From Lathyrus oleraceus (lineage: Eukaryota; Streptophyta; Magnoliopsida; Fabales; Fabaceae): a stretch of DNA of 64,000 nt. Below, piece by piece: positions 27,261 to 37,565 of this stretch. Under the pieces are notes generated by a model. That model searched no databases and was not told the origin of the DNA. It saw only the letters and a program-made list of their open reading frames with translations. Position numbers and translations under genes: made by a program. The DNA lies in the NCBI RefSeq assembly GCF_024323335.1, contig NC_066583.1, forward strand, positions 13,730,665 to 13,794,664. The letters are read 5' to 3'. Numbering within the stretch: the first letter of the stretch is position 1; each line of letters starts with the position of its first letter.

Positions 27261-27308
27261 GGTCACCATTTTTACTACATTTTCATCACTTATTCGACAA
27301 GAAGCCAA

Positions 27309-28678
27309 TGATTCTAGAATACTTTGTTTGTATTATGTTACCTTTCAAGTTAGTTTTTATTTCTGTAAGTAAATTAAACGTTTTATCAATTTTTAGTTTT
27401 ATTTCGTGTTTCCTGGATTTTATGATTTGGTTGTTTGTTTTGATCCTCTTCAGGTCCAAGTGGAAGACCCAAGTGACTCAGTGCAAGAAATTCGAGAACT
27501 CCGGCGTGTTAGGAAGGAAATTACTAAGTTACAGGAAGCCTGACACGGCCACTCGTGTCACCTGACACGGGCCGTGTCAGGTTGAAGGCCTAAACAAGCT
27601 GCAAGAGAAGGAAGACATGGGCGTGACACGATCACCCGTGTCAGCCCACATGAGATGGAAGCAGAAGATGATGGCCAAGGCAGTGGCGTGACACGGGCCG
27701 TGTCTACCCAAGCGCTAATTATTTCAGTTTTTGGAGTTTTTATCAAGACTTGAGCAGCAAACGCGTTCTAGGGATTTCCAACCAATGCTAAGGGATTTTC
27801 ACTATTTAGAAGAGTTTCTACGAGGAAAGAGGGAACTTTTTGGCGAGGTGAAAAATAGAGCACGGAGAATTGTCATATGATCGAGAATTGGAGAGATCAA
27901 GGAATTCGGAGAGCAGAAGGTTTTCATGAGCAGAAGCAATTGAAGATCCAAGTCATCCAATTACTTGTAATAACTAATTTTTATCTTGAATCTGTTTTGA
28001 ACAATATGAGTAGCTAAACCCCCCAATGTTAGGGGGATGTCCTTAATTTATATCTGTGATGACTTTGAGTTCTTGATTGCATTGACAATATTATTTTTCA
28101 TAATTACGGTAATCTTTTGATGTGCGTAAAGCTTTCTCTTTCTGAATAATTGAGATTGATGTATGATTATCGATTAGGCTTAATCGCCATTGATGAGGTT
28201 TTTATGAGATTACTCTACAGTAGATATCACCTAGGACTAGGGATACCCTGTATGAACTAGATGATTCTTGATATAATAAGGCTTAATTTCACCGGTAATT
28301 TTCTATGGACATAGAGATTAGAGTTGAATGAGTAAAGGTTTTCTCCCCAATGCCTTGGGAGAAAAAACCCTTGAGAACTAGTAGTAATTAATTGATATAT
28401 ATATTGATGCAATAGTGACTCAGAGTTGTTACAGGGACAAATTATACACCTTCCATGGCATGTTCCTTTTTTCCTGAAACCATTGTTTTACAATATTATT
28501 TATTTTATTTGCCCTTATTTTTATAAGTTTGAATCTAAAACCCCAACACTATTTTTTGTTTAATTGAACAATTATTTGAACTCGATATTAACATGCAGTC
28601 CTTGAGATCGACATTCGGGGAAGTTCCCCTTTTATTACTACGAAAGGCAAAATAGTACACTTGCTATTTTTCTGATCA
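27309..28678 (+). repeat. Athila B 5' LTR (about 1.37 kb)
   Basis: The 3' end is firm: it ends CTGATCA at 28678, followed by AG and the primer-binding site, the same arrangement as in Athila F (CATCA, AG, PBS). The 5' end is a guess: TGATTCTAG at 27309 gives TGAT...ATCA ends like those of Athila F. It contains the palindromic repeats at 27541-27704. A short frame with a charged coiled-coil look (about 27470-27545) runs into the palindromes; if it is really an ORF tail, the LTR would start later. Confidence 0.55.
27541..27704. repeat. Palindromic CACGG/CCGTG repeats in the Athila B LTR
   Basis: Four inverted repeats: 27541-27560 (TGACACG, 6-nt spacer, CGTGTCA), 27561-27581 (10-bp arms CCTGACACGG and CCGTGTCAGG around one G), 27624-27643 (TGACACG, 6-nt spacer, CGTGTCA) and 27690-27704 (GACACGG, G, CCGTGTC). 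The same palindromes recur at 34426-34694 in front of the third ORF of this element. Confidence 0.9.
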
Positions 28679-28684
28679 AGTTTT

Positions 28685-28702
28685 TGGCGTCGTTGCTAGG
28701 GA
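28685..28702 (+). other. Primer-binding site of Athila B
   Basis: TGGCGTCGTTGCTAGGGA, two bases after the LTR end plus a short T run. It differs at two positions from the site in Athila F, TGGCGCCGTTGCCGGGGA; both changes are C to T. A tRNA-Asp primer is commonly given for Athila elements. Confidence 0.75.
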
Positions 28703-28819
28703 ATGCTAAAATATAGAGTTTAATTTTAGTTCAATTAAAACTTTGTTGCTCTGCAATAATTTTTTTTGTCATTTATATAATTTCATTCACTAATCTATCT
28801 AATCTGTTTAGGCGAGGGG

Positions 28820-30509
28820 ATCCCTCAGCTGAATTTCTTTTTGACGCAGAAATTGAGAGAACCCTTCACCAGAGACTCAGAAACGCTAGATTGGCTAGAT
28901 TGAATTCCGAAGAAGAAGTTCCCTCAGATTCAGATTCAGAAACATAAACTATGGTGGAAGTTCGTCCAATTCCACCTCCACCTCTCGAAAGACTCCTTGG
29001 TGATTATGGAGGTGCAAATGCACCGGGTGGTAGATTAACAACTGTCAACCAACCAATGAATGTGACTAATTTTCAACTGTATCCTTGCACAATCAATCAA
29101 TTTGAAAGAAAACCTTTCATCGGAAAGGTAAATGAAGATGCAAACAAGCACTTGCAAAGATTTCTAACCATGAGTACTACTTTGAAAATTGATGGTCATA
29201 CTGATGAAGCAAAGAAGTTAAGAATGTTCCCGTTCACTTTAGCTGAAGAGGCGGAATAATGGTTCTACTCTCTCCCAGCCGACAATATTACATCATGGAA
29301 AGAGATGGAAACGACTTTCTTAAATGGGTATTTTCCAGCATCTGTATTTCTGAGAAAAAGGTATGAAATCTTAAACTTCAAACATAAGGAGGGTGAGTCT
29401 TTGGGAGATGCCTACAGAAGATTCAAAAGGGCTTGACCAACTCATAATATGGATCAGACTAAATAGATGCAGATGTTTGTTAGTAGGCTAAAAATAAAGA
29501 CAAAACAGTTGATTGATATAGCAGCCAGTGGCTCAACAAAAATTTCTCAACAACTACCAGAATTAAAAAGATCATTGAAGCGGTAGATGCAAATGAGCAT
29601 CTAGAGTTGTATGATAGGTGTACGAGCAAACCTGAGGGAGTTATTGATCTAAATTTGGAAACTAATAAAATCCGTTTGGAAGATACAGTAGCTGTTGAAG
29701 TGGAAAAGAAGTTGAAAGCTATGAATATAGGTACTCAACAGGTAGCTCAAGTTCAACGTGCTCAAACCATCACTTGTGAAATTTGTAATGGACCTCACCA
29801 CATGGTTTTTTTCTTTGCAACCCCTCAACAAATTGAAGAGATAAATTTTTTGAAGCAGAATAATCCCTACTCCAACACTTACAATCCAGGTTGGAAGAAT
29901 CATCCAAACTTCTCCTAGAAAGATCAGAGAGGGAATGTTCCACAACAGGGTCAAGGTCAATATCAGACTCAATATCAACAACAGTAGCAACAACAAGCTC
30001 CAAATAAAGTAGACTGAGAGATTGCCATTGAAAAAATGGCCGCTCTTAGTATTCAGTTCCAAGAAGAGACTAAAAACAATCAGAAAAGTACCACCGCCTC
30101 TATAAAAAATCTTGAAGTTCAGATGGGTCAGATAGCACAACAGTTGGCCTCAAATTCTCAAGCTCCAGGTACCTTGCCTAGTGGTATAGTGACAAATCCT
30201 CGTGAGCATAATAATGTTAACACTGTGGTGACCAGAAGTGGTAAGTCTACAGAGAAACCGGAAGAAAACATTACAGAAGAAGATGGGTTGTTGGAAGTCG
30301 ATTTAGAAATCAAAGAAACAAAGAAAATAGAGGAGGATGTTGTGATAATGCCTATAAAGGAGACAGAAAAAGCTGTCAAGCCAATAATCAAACTTCCTTA
30401 TTCTACAAGACAAAAGAAGAAAGACCAACATGAGAAGAATTTTGAGAAGTTTTATGAGATGTTTAAGAAACTTGAGATAAACATTCCATTTTCTGAAGCT
30501 ATGGAGTAG
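28820..30509 (+). pseudogene. Athila B gag, broken
   Basis: Gag polyprotein. An Asp/Ser-rich leader frame (from about 28820) runs through a stop at 28946 into MVEVRPIPPPP (28951). Then the capsid region (NEDANKHLQRFL, LRMFPFTLAEEAE, stop, WFYSLP, FPASVFLRKRYEILNF, GESLGDAYRRFKRA, stop), ELYDRCTSKPEGVIDLNLE (about 29610), a zinc-knuckle-like CEICNGPHH whose last Cys is replaced by Phe, NPYSNTYNPGWKNHPNFS, stop, and a Gln-rich linker, then coiled coil (about 30036) and VVTRSGK (about 30220). At least eight stops; most can be explained by a C-to-T change on one strand or the other. Confidence 0.82.
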
Positions 30510-31150
30510 ATGCCAATATATGGAAAATTCATGAAAAACATCATCTCCAAAAAGAGTTCCACAAATATAGACCCAATCATCCTTACTAAAACTTGCAGTG
30601 CTATTCTCCAAGGTATGGAAATTCTTATGAAAAAGAAAGATAGAGGTTCTGTTACTATTCCTTGCACTATTGGTGATAAAAAATTCAAGAAGGCTTTGAT
30701 TGATTTGGAAGCTAGTGTGAGTTTGATGCCGCTGTCCATTTATAAAAAATTGGGTCTTGGCACCGTTCAAGACACTAGGATGACTCTTCAGTTTGTTGAT
30801 CGCTCAGTTAGGCAACCTTATGGAATTATGGAAGATATTCTGGTAAAGATAGATAAATTTGTGCTTCTGGTTAACTTTGTCATTCTTGAGATGCCTGAAG
30901 CTGAAGAGGTCCCTCTCATATTGGGGCAAACCTTTTTTAGAAACAGGACGGTGTATGATAGACATAGAGGAAGGAACAATGACCCTCAAGGTCTATGATG
31001 AAGAATTGAAAATTGATGTTCAGAACACTATGTAATACAAAGACGATGTTGGCACAAGTCACACTATAGAGGTAATAGATTAAGTGGTTGTTCAAGGAAT
31101 TGAAATGAAAACACCTCAGTTACCTTTAGAACGTGTTTTAAGTTTGTGAA
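30510..31150 (+). pseudogene. Athila B retropepsin, broken
   Basis: Aspartic protease of the Athila type. Core: GSVTIPCTIGDKKFKKALID followed by a catalytic motif that reads LEASVSLMP, where Athila proteins normally have Gly after Asp-Leu; the Glu there should disrupt the active-site loop. Then LQFVDRSVRQPYGIMEDI, NFVILEMPEAEEVPLILGQTFF and a frame change at about 30945, after which the C-terminal part is read in another frame to about 31030. In-frame stops follow in the PR-RT linker. Confidence 0.78.
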
Positions 31151-32835
31151 TTTTTGAAAGTGATGAAGATGAGAGAGAGTCAGAAGTGCTAGCCATGATG
31201 GAAGCACAACCTCAGTGGATCAAATATAAACCACACTGGTGGGAAGATTTAAGACCACCCCAATCATCAGAAAATACCCAAGAGCCTAAAAAGGGAACAA
31301 ATTTGAAACAACTACCCGAGAATCTGACGTATGTGTTTCTTGATGCTGAAAAGAAGTGCCCTGCCATTATCAATTTCGGTCTAAATTTTTTTCAAGAAGA
31401 AGAACTCATCCAAGTACTCAAGAAATACAAAAGTGCTATTGGATGGGCAATTGAGGATTTGAAAGGTATTAGCCTGATAGTTTGCATGCACAAGATTTTG
31501 ATAGAAGATGATCATAAGTCGGTGGTCAACCACAACGAAGACTTAATCTAGCTATGAAAGAAGTGGTGTGCAAATAGGTGGTGAAGTTGTTGGATACGAG
31601 GCTGATTTACCCCATATCCGATAGCTCATGGGTTAGTCCAATACATGTGGTACCGAAAAAGGGGGGAACTACTGTGATAAAAAATGAGAAAAATGAGTTG
31701 ATTCTAACGAGAACTGTTACATGCTGGAGAGTGTGCATTGATTACAGAAGGTTGAATATTGCAACAAGAAAGGACCACTTCCCTTTACCATTCAATGATC
31801 AAATGTTGGAAAGGTTGGCCGATCATGATTACTATTATTTCCTTGACGGATACTTTGGGTACAATCAGATTGCAGTGACCCCTGAAGATCAAGAGAAGAC
31901 CGCTTTCACACGTCCTTATGGTATTTTCACATACATGATAATGCCATTTGGGTTGTGCAACGCACCTGCCATATTTCAGAGGTGTATGACATCCATATTC
32001 GCTGACATGCTTGAAAAACATATGGAAGTGTGTTATGGATGACTTTTCTATTTTCGATTCTTCTTTTGATAAATGTTTGACTAACTTGTCTCTCGTGCTA
32101 GAAAGATGTCAGCAAACGAATTTGATCCTAAATTGGGAGAAGAGCCATTTTATGGCACGGGAAGTTATAATGTTGGGACACAAAATTTCCAACAAAGGCA
32201 TAGAAGTATACACAGAAAAAGTGGAGGTAATAGCTAATTTACCACCACCAGTGAATGAAATTGGTATACGAAGCTTCTTGGGACACACGGGTTTTTACCG
32301 TTGGTTCATCAGAGACTTTTCAAAGATCGTCAACCCGTTAACGAGCTTGCTTGTGAAAGACACACCTTTTATTTTTGACATAAAATGTAGTGAAGCTTTT
32401 GAAATCTTGAAGAGGGAGTTGGTGTCTGCTCCGATAGTGATTGCCCCTGATTGGTCTCTCCCTTTTAAGATAATGTGTGATGCAAGGGAGACTATAGTAG
32501 GGGCAATACTAGGACAAAGAAAGGAAAAGCTCTTGCACATGATTTACTATGCAAGTCACGTGTTGAATCCTGCCCAAATGAATTATGCAACCACTGAAAA
32601 AGAGTTGCTCACAGTTGTATATGCTTTTGACAAACTCAGGTCTTACCTGTCAGGATCGAAGGTAATTGTTTATACTGACCATGCTACTTTGAAATATATT
32701 TTTACTAAACATGAATCTAAACCAAGGCTGTTGAGATGGATTCTACTTCTGCAAGAGTTTGATATGGAAATCAGAGAATAAAAGGGTTGTGAAAATACTG
32801 TTGCTGATCACTAGTCCCGAATGTCCCCGATAGAA
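31151..32835 (+). pseudogene. Athila B reverse transcriptase and RNase H, broken
   Basis: RT starts with the linker PPQSSENTQEPKK, then YVFLDAEKKCPAI, KYKSAIGWAIEDLKGI and, after a frame change near 31530 and a stop at 31575, VKLLDTRLIYPISDSSWVSPIH. The RT core follows: WRVCIDYRRLNIATRKDHFPLPF, YYYFLDGYFGYNQI, MPFGLCNAPAIFQRCM, then a frame change at about 32030 right before the catalytic VMDDFSIF. The thumb has [12 protein letters not shown] and [21 protein letters not shown]. RNase H keeps its acidic residues ([33 protein letters not shown]). A stop at about 32779 separates it from the integrase linker. Confidence 0.88.
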
Positions 32836-34143
32836 GAAACAGAAGAGAAACACCCAATCAAAGATGAGTTCATCGACGAACGAATCCTAGATGTTGTTGT
32901 TGTTCCATGGTACGTAGACTATGCGAATTATTTAGTGGGAGGAATAATACCTGACGATTTTGATTCTAACTAAAAGAAAAAGTTTTTGCATGATTGCAGG
33001 TTTTATTTGTGGGACGATCCGTTCTTGTACAAAAAGGGAATATATAGGTTGGTTCGAAGGTGTGTTCTAGAGGAAGAACAAAGGGACATCCTCAAAGCAT
33101 GTCATGGCTCAGAATATGGAGGACAATTTAGTGGCTATAGAACAATAACAAAAGTCATCCAGTTTGGGTTGTACTGGCCTACACTGTTCAAGGATGCTCA
33201 AAGTATAGTGAAGGAATGTGACAGATGTCAGAGAATGGATAATATTTCAAAGAGAAATCAGATGCCTCAAAATGCCATGTTGGAGGTAGAGTTGTTTGAT
33301 GTATGGGGAATATACTTCATAGGACCATTTACACCTTCATTTGGAAAGCATTACATTTTGGTCGTTGTTGATTATGTGATAAAGTGGGTAGAAGCTGTAA
33401 CATTACCCACAAATGATGCTAAAATGATGATCAATTTCTGCAAAAACTACACTTTCTCTAGGTTTAGGGTGCCAAGAGAATTAATTAGTGACAGAGGTAC
33501 TCATTTTCTAAACAAGTTGATGGATAATCTGTTGAGGAAATACAACATGAAGCACAAGATTACCACACCGTATCATCCTCAGACAAGTGGACAGGTTGAA
33601 GTATCTAACCGACAGATAAAATAGATTTTGGAAAAGACTGTCAGTGCTTCTCGAAAGGATTGGTCAATAAAGTTAGAGGATGCACTGTGGGCATACAGAA
33701 TAATGTTCAAAACCCCAATAGGTATGCCCCCTTATCAATTGGTTTACGGTAAAGCATGTGATTTACCGCTCGAACTAGAGCACAAAGCATTTTGGTCCTC
33801 CAAATTCCTGAACTATGATATTTCAAAAGCCGATGAATCTCAGATTCTTCAACTACATGAGCTAGAAGAGTTTAGAAATCAGGCTTATGAAAATGCCAAA
33901 ATATACAAAGGGCAAATGAAAAAATGGCATGACCAAAGAATTCAGAAGAAATAATTTTGGGAAGGACAATTGGTTTTGTTATTTAATTCCAGGTTGAAGT
34001 TGTTCCCTGGAAAGCTGAGATCAAGATGGTCGGGACCTTTTATGATTCACAAAGTATTCCCGCATAGGGCAATCGAGCTCAAAAACCTAGCGAACAGGGA
34101 CACTTTTAAGGTGAATGGACATAGATTAAAACCATACTACTAA
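32836..34143 (+). pseudogene. Athila B integrase, broken and catalytically altered
   Basis: Integrase in the usual place after RNase H. The zinc-binding HHCC site reads [15 protein letters not shown]...CDRCQ: the second His is Gln. The catalytic core begins [12 protein letters not shown], where the first Asp of the DDE triad is Tyr; the second Asp (LISDRGTHF) and the Glu ([12 protein letters not shown]) are kept. The GPF-like C-terminal region ([13 protein letters not shown]) and the end [10 protein letters not shown] are present. Stops at about 32971, 33622 and 33952, with frame changes in between, break the frame. With a first Asp and a zinc ligand changed, this enzyme could not act even if translated. 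Confidence 0.88.
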
Positions 34144-34195
34144 GGAAAAGAGAGTGGTCTGGTAGATGATTTTCATCTTATCGGATAAGATGGAT

Positions 34196-34251
34196 GATAG
34201 TCGAGCCATGCGGCGTTAAACGAAGCACTTCATGGGAGGCAACCCACACAT
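34196..34251 (+). other. Conserved non-coding motif after Athila B integrase
   Basis: GCGTTAAACGAAGC...TGGGAGGCAACCCA lies about 50 nt after the integrase stop. The same motif, in the same place, occurs in Athila F at 56855-56903 although the DNA around it differs. TGGGAGGCAACCCA can form a 4-bp stem with a 6-nt loop. Confidence 0.7.
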
Positions 34252-34425
34252 TTTATTTTGAATTATTGTCTTTGCTTTTGTTTTGTGTTTTTGGTTGTTT
34301 TGGTATGCACAGTTCCTTGCATAAAAAGGCAGAGACACTCACGTAAATGCGAAAGTTGTACCGGGAGGAAAGACGAAATTTGGAAAAGAAAAGAGAGAAG
34401 ATTTTTTTTGAAGCTCAACCATCCA

Positions 34426-34694
34426 CCTGACATGGCCACCCGTGTCAGGACCATGAAAAAGGCATTCAAAATGGGAATTGCAGGAGCCTGACACGGACGA
34501 CCGTGGTGCTTGACATGGCCCGTGTCAGGAGCACTGAAGGAAAGAGTAAAAATTCAAAATTGCAGAAGCCTGACACGGCCTCCCGTGTCAGCTGACACGA
34601 CCCGTGTCAGGACCTTTGAAGGATGCTGTTCAAAAAGTGGAGTTACAACAGCCTGACACGGTCGGCCGTGGTGCATGACACGGCTCGTGTCAGG
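34426..34694 (+). repeat. Four palindrome clusters upstream of the third ORF (Athila B)
   Basis: Clusters start at 34426, 34487, 34569 and 34652, spaced 61-83 bp. Each has one or two CCTGACACGG...CCGTGTCAGG-type inverted repeats, and the spacers share words (GAAGGA, TTCAAAA, TTGCAG), so they are diverged tandem repeats of about 80 bp. The palindrome is the one found in the LTR of this same element (27541-27704). Confidence 0.88.
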
Positions 34695-34841
34695 CCTGCG
34701 AATTTGAAATTGTGAAAATTGTTTGGATTCTCGTGTGGACCCGACCCCTCATTAAAGCCCAATAGCCACTCATTATACCCACTTACCACATTCCAAAATC
34801 TGATTTCCACTCATTATCTCTCACAAACCTTATCTTCTTCA

Positions 34842-34844
<3 letters not shown>

Positions 34845-34880
<36 letters not shown>
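34845..34880 (+). repeat. (TC)18 microsatellite
   Basis: Uninterrupted TC repeat of 36 bp, about 170 bp upstream of the third ORF. Pyrimidine tracts of this kind are common in plant 5' leaders. Confidence 0.95.
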
Positions 34881-34886
<6 letters not shown>

Positions 34887-35053
34887 CTAAACTTCCATTA
34901 GAACCTCCCCAAAAAGCTTCCACCTTTACCACCGTATCCACCCCAAATCAAAAACTCCCTTCACAAAACCTTCACCATTTGTCACCCTCATCACATCCAC
35001 CGTGTCTGTTTTTCCTAATTTCAATTTCGAATTTCTCTTAATTTTTACAGGTA

Positions 35054-35655
35054 TGAAAATTCCCCCGAAGAGGATTGTTCAAGGTAAGCAACAAATGGAT
35101 GAGACTTCAAGGCCACAAAAGAGGAGTAGCTGTAATCCGAATCCACACAACATTGTCTTCGATAATCTGGAGCAAGAACGACGATACTCCATTCATAAAA
35201 AGCAGAAGTTAACCCCCACAAGGTACATGTGTGAACAAACCCTTCATGACTTAGGCTTAAAGATTGAAATTTACAGGATGTTCCATGTGTTGGGAATGTT
35301 GGAATTCATGATTCTCGAGGCGCCTACTTATGAGCGCATCACACTTGAATTTTTAAGTACACTTGAGTTCCAACTGGAGAAATGGTGGATTGACACTACC
35401 AGGTACTACTGTGGTACTCTCCGATTCCGTCTTTTTTATAATGATTATGAGTTATCTATCAAGGAGTTGGCTGGTATACTACGACTCCCACTGTATGGAC
35501 CGGGTGTGGTCCCTGAAGGGTTTGCTCCACATGATTTTTGGACTGTTATTACAGGGAGGAATGATTACACCTCCAAAGGTGCAAAGGCCTCGGACATCCA
35601 ACATGTTAGGGATGGATGCAAATCAACTGGCTCTGAACATCCCAAACCTGGCTAG
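35054..35655 (+). pseudogene. Athila B third ORF (ATHILA ORF-1 type), N-terminal 200 codons
   Basis: Starts at ATG 35054 just after a 3'-splice-site-like tract. A basic N-terminus (about residues 1-45) is followed by the conserved region of the ATHILA ORF-1 family: PTRYMCEQTLHDLGL, a hydrophobic linker, ITLEFLSTLEFQLEKW, GTLRFRLFYNDYELSIKELAGILRLP and FWTVITGR. The matching region in Athila F ORF A has the same spacing. Similarity ends at about 35605, shortly before the stop at 35653, and the C-terminal half is absent. The family sits after pol, sometimes called env-like, but I see no signal peptide or membrane segment. Function unknown. Confidence 0.75.
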
Positions 35656-36593
35656 GGATAGAGAGAGAAGATCTTCCGAGGACTTAAACTGTCAACTCTG
35701 CGGGAAACTTTTAGGTCGACATCATATCAAATGAAACAACCTCGCAGGGGACCAAATCAAATACTACTCACTAGTCAACATTATCGGGAGTCAGAAATGA
35801 ACTCCGTTGGGGATTTACAGGAGATAAAACTCTGGGTTGGGTCCATGCAAACTGTTGAGGATGTGAGCCTACAATTCAGCTGGGGAGGTGATTACAAACT
35901 CAGTTGGAGAAACTATCTTACAGTTGGGGAGGAAAAGGTTACCAAACCAACCGATTAGGAGAAACCAACAATGTTTCACACTTTAGGACTTACCTGTTCT
36001 CAGATTGCTGTTGATATTCCTTACTGTAATTGATTGCTTTTTCAAAGTAATTATTATTTAAGAAAAATGATTTTTACTTATTAATTCAATTTCAAAATTA
36101 TCATCATAAAATTCAATTCTATTTAGCTGAAAATAATAAAGAGTAGAAACAATTGGATAAAAAGCTCAACTTTATTTAATAGAATGGTAGTCTGTAAATG
36201 ACAAGACTCCATAGATCTTTTACAAAAGTTGAAAAATGGTAATTTACATGGAAAAGGGCTACATTGAATACAATGATCACTAATCCTTCTACTAACTTCA
36301 ATATCCGTTGCGCTCTTGGCTTCGGTTGAAAGTGAAGAATCAGAACTGATTGACTTGCTCAAAATTGCTCTCATGATTGGGGAATCAACCAACTGCAGTT
36401 ACTTGCCATAATCCCTAACTTTTGCATAGATTTCCCTAGGATGAGGTACTCAATCTATCGGGATGAATTTTCTGTTTCATGTCTCTATTATTTTCCTGGA
36501 TCGCCCTTTCAGGTTTTCAATCCACCGAGACGCTCATTTTTTTCTAAGTCGCCCTTTCGGGTTTTCAACTTAGCGAGTTGTTCTTTTCTTTTT
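35656..36593 (-). other. Ogre 3' untranslated region on the minus strand
   Basis: Follows the Ogre integrase in minus orientation. On the minus strand it has recurring CTCCCCAACTG and CCAACTGAGTTTG-like phrases, similar to the CTCCCCCACTGAGTTTG phrase at about 45750 in the plus-strand Ogre 3'UTR. The left limit, where Athila B stops, is not sharp (35605-35740). No gene. Confidence 0.5.
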
Positions 36594-37565
36594 TTAGGCG
36601 AAGTATTTCTTGATTGCGTCAGCATTCACAGGACGAGTGAACTGTTTACCATAAATAGTTGTAAGAATCAAAGCACCGCCAGAAAAGGATCCCCTAACAA
36701 CATATGGACCTTCATAATTAGGAGTCCACTTGCCCCTAACATATGGTTTGAAAGATAGAATCTTCTTGAGCACAAGGTCACCTTCTCTGAACACACGAGT
36801 CTTGACCTTCTTATCAAATGACTTCTTCATTCTCTATTGGTACAACTGACCATGGCACATGGCAGTCAACCTCTTCTCTTCAATTAAATTTAGATGGTCA
36901 TATCTGGTTTGACACCATTCAACTTCAGTCAACTTGGCTTCCATCAAGACACGCAATGATGGGATCTCAACCTCTACCGGGAGCATAACTTCCATACCAT
37001 AAATAAGTGAAAAAGGGGTTGGCCCTGTTGAAGTGCGGATGGATGTACGGTACCCATGCAAGGAAAACGAGAGCATCTCATGCCAATCCTTGTATGTCAC
37101 AACCATTTTCTGAATGATCTTCTTGATGTTCTTATTTTCAGCTTCAACAATCTCATTCATCTTGGGTCTGTAGGGAGAAGAATTATAATGTGCGATCTTG
37201 AAGTCTTTGCAAAGAGCTTCCGCCATATTGTTGTTCAAGTTAGATCCATTATCAATAATGATCTTACTTGGCACACCATAACGTCATATAATCTGATTCT
37301 TGATAAACCTTACAATAACTTGCTTGGTTACATTCACATACGATGTCGCTTCAACCCACTTTGTGAAGTAGTCAAAAGCCACCAAAATGAAACGATGACC
37401 ATTTGAAGATTTAGGCTCAATCATGCCAATCATATCAATTCCCCACATGGAGAAGGGCCATGGAGAGGAAATGACATTCAACAGTGTTGGAGGAACATGA
37501 ATCTTATCTGCATAAATTTGACACTTGTGGCATTTCTTTACAAACTTGCAATAGTCAGATTCCAT
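36594..37565 (-). pseudogene. Ogre integrase, minus strand, broken
   Basis: Integrase of an Ogre element. Reading down the minus strand: the HHCC zinc site (EVHEGSFGTHSNGH...CKFVKKCHKCQ, the His part lying at about 37650-37610), the catalytic core with the first Asp (MWGIDMIGMI), second Asp (IIIDNGSNL) and Glu (EIVEAENKNIKKI), then LSFSLHGYRTSIRTSTGPTPFSLIYGMEV, and the C-terminal FKPYVRGKWTPNYEGPYVV with the end at 36594. The key residues are kept. A stop at 37571 and breaks near 37280 and 36833 interrupt it. Confidence 0.85.

Larger units (their letters stand above)
17568..27270 (+). mobile_element. Ogre A (Ty3/gypsy, Tat lineage), 5' part
   Basis: A 5' LTR, primer-binding site, leader, ORF1, gag, protease, putative intron and the first ~270 bp of RT, in the order that defines Ogre elements (an extra ORF before gag and an intron between PR and RT). 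It is inserted into an old minus-strand Athila gag. It ends abruptly inside RT near 27260 where Athila B starts. RNase H, integrase and 3' LTR of this copy are not found in plus orientation downstream. All reading frames are broken. Confidence 0.85.
34252..35053 (+). promoter_or_regulatory. Gap between integrase and third ORF; candidate late promoter and splice acceptor
   Basis: About 800 bp holding the palindrome clusters, an AAAGCCCAATAG site (site II-like GCCCA), the (TC)18 tract and, right before the ATG at 35054, TTAATTTTTACAGGT, a good plant 3' splice site. A frame at 34258-34491 has no similarity to anything. Promoter activity is an inference from these signals only. Confidence 0.45.
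27309..35660 (+). mobile_element. Athila B (Ty3/gypsy), lacks a 3' LTR
   Basis: A plus-strand Athila-type element: LTR, primer-binding site, gag, protease, RT, RNase H, integrase and the first 200 codons of a third ORF of the ATHILA ORF-1 type. The right end is missing: after about 35660 the sequence turns into Ogre 3'UTR on the minus strand, and no second LTR is seen. It interrupts Ogre A RT. It is older than Athila F, judged by many stops in every ORF. Confidence 0.82.

Noticed and set aside
27541..27704. Possible CRISPR-like array of palindromic repeats (also 34426-34694)
   Set aside because: Plant nuclear DNA inside an Athila element; spacers are similar to each other and unit lengths vary. 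These are element-internal inverted repeats.
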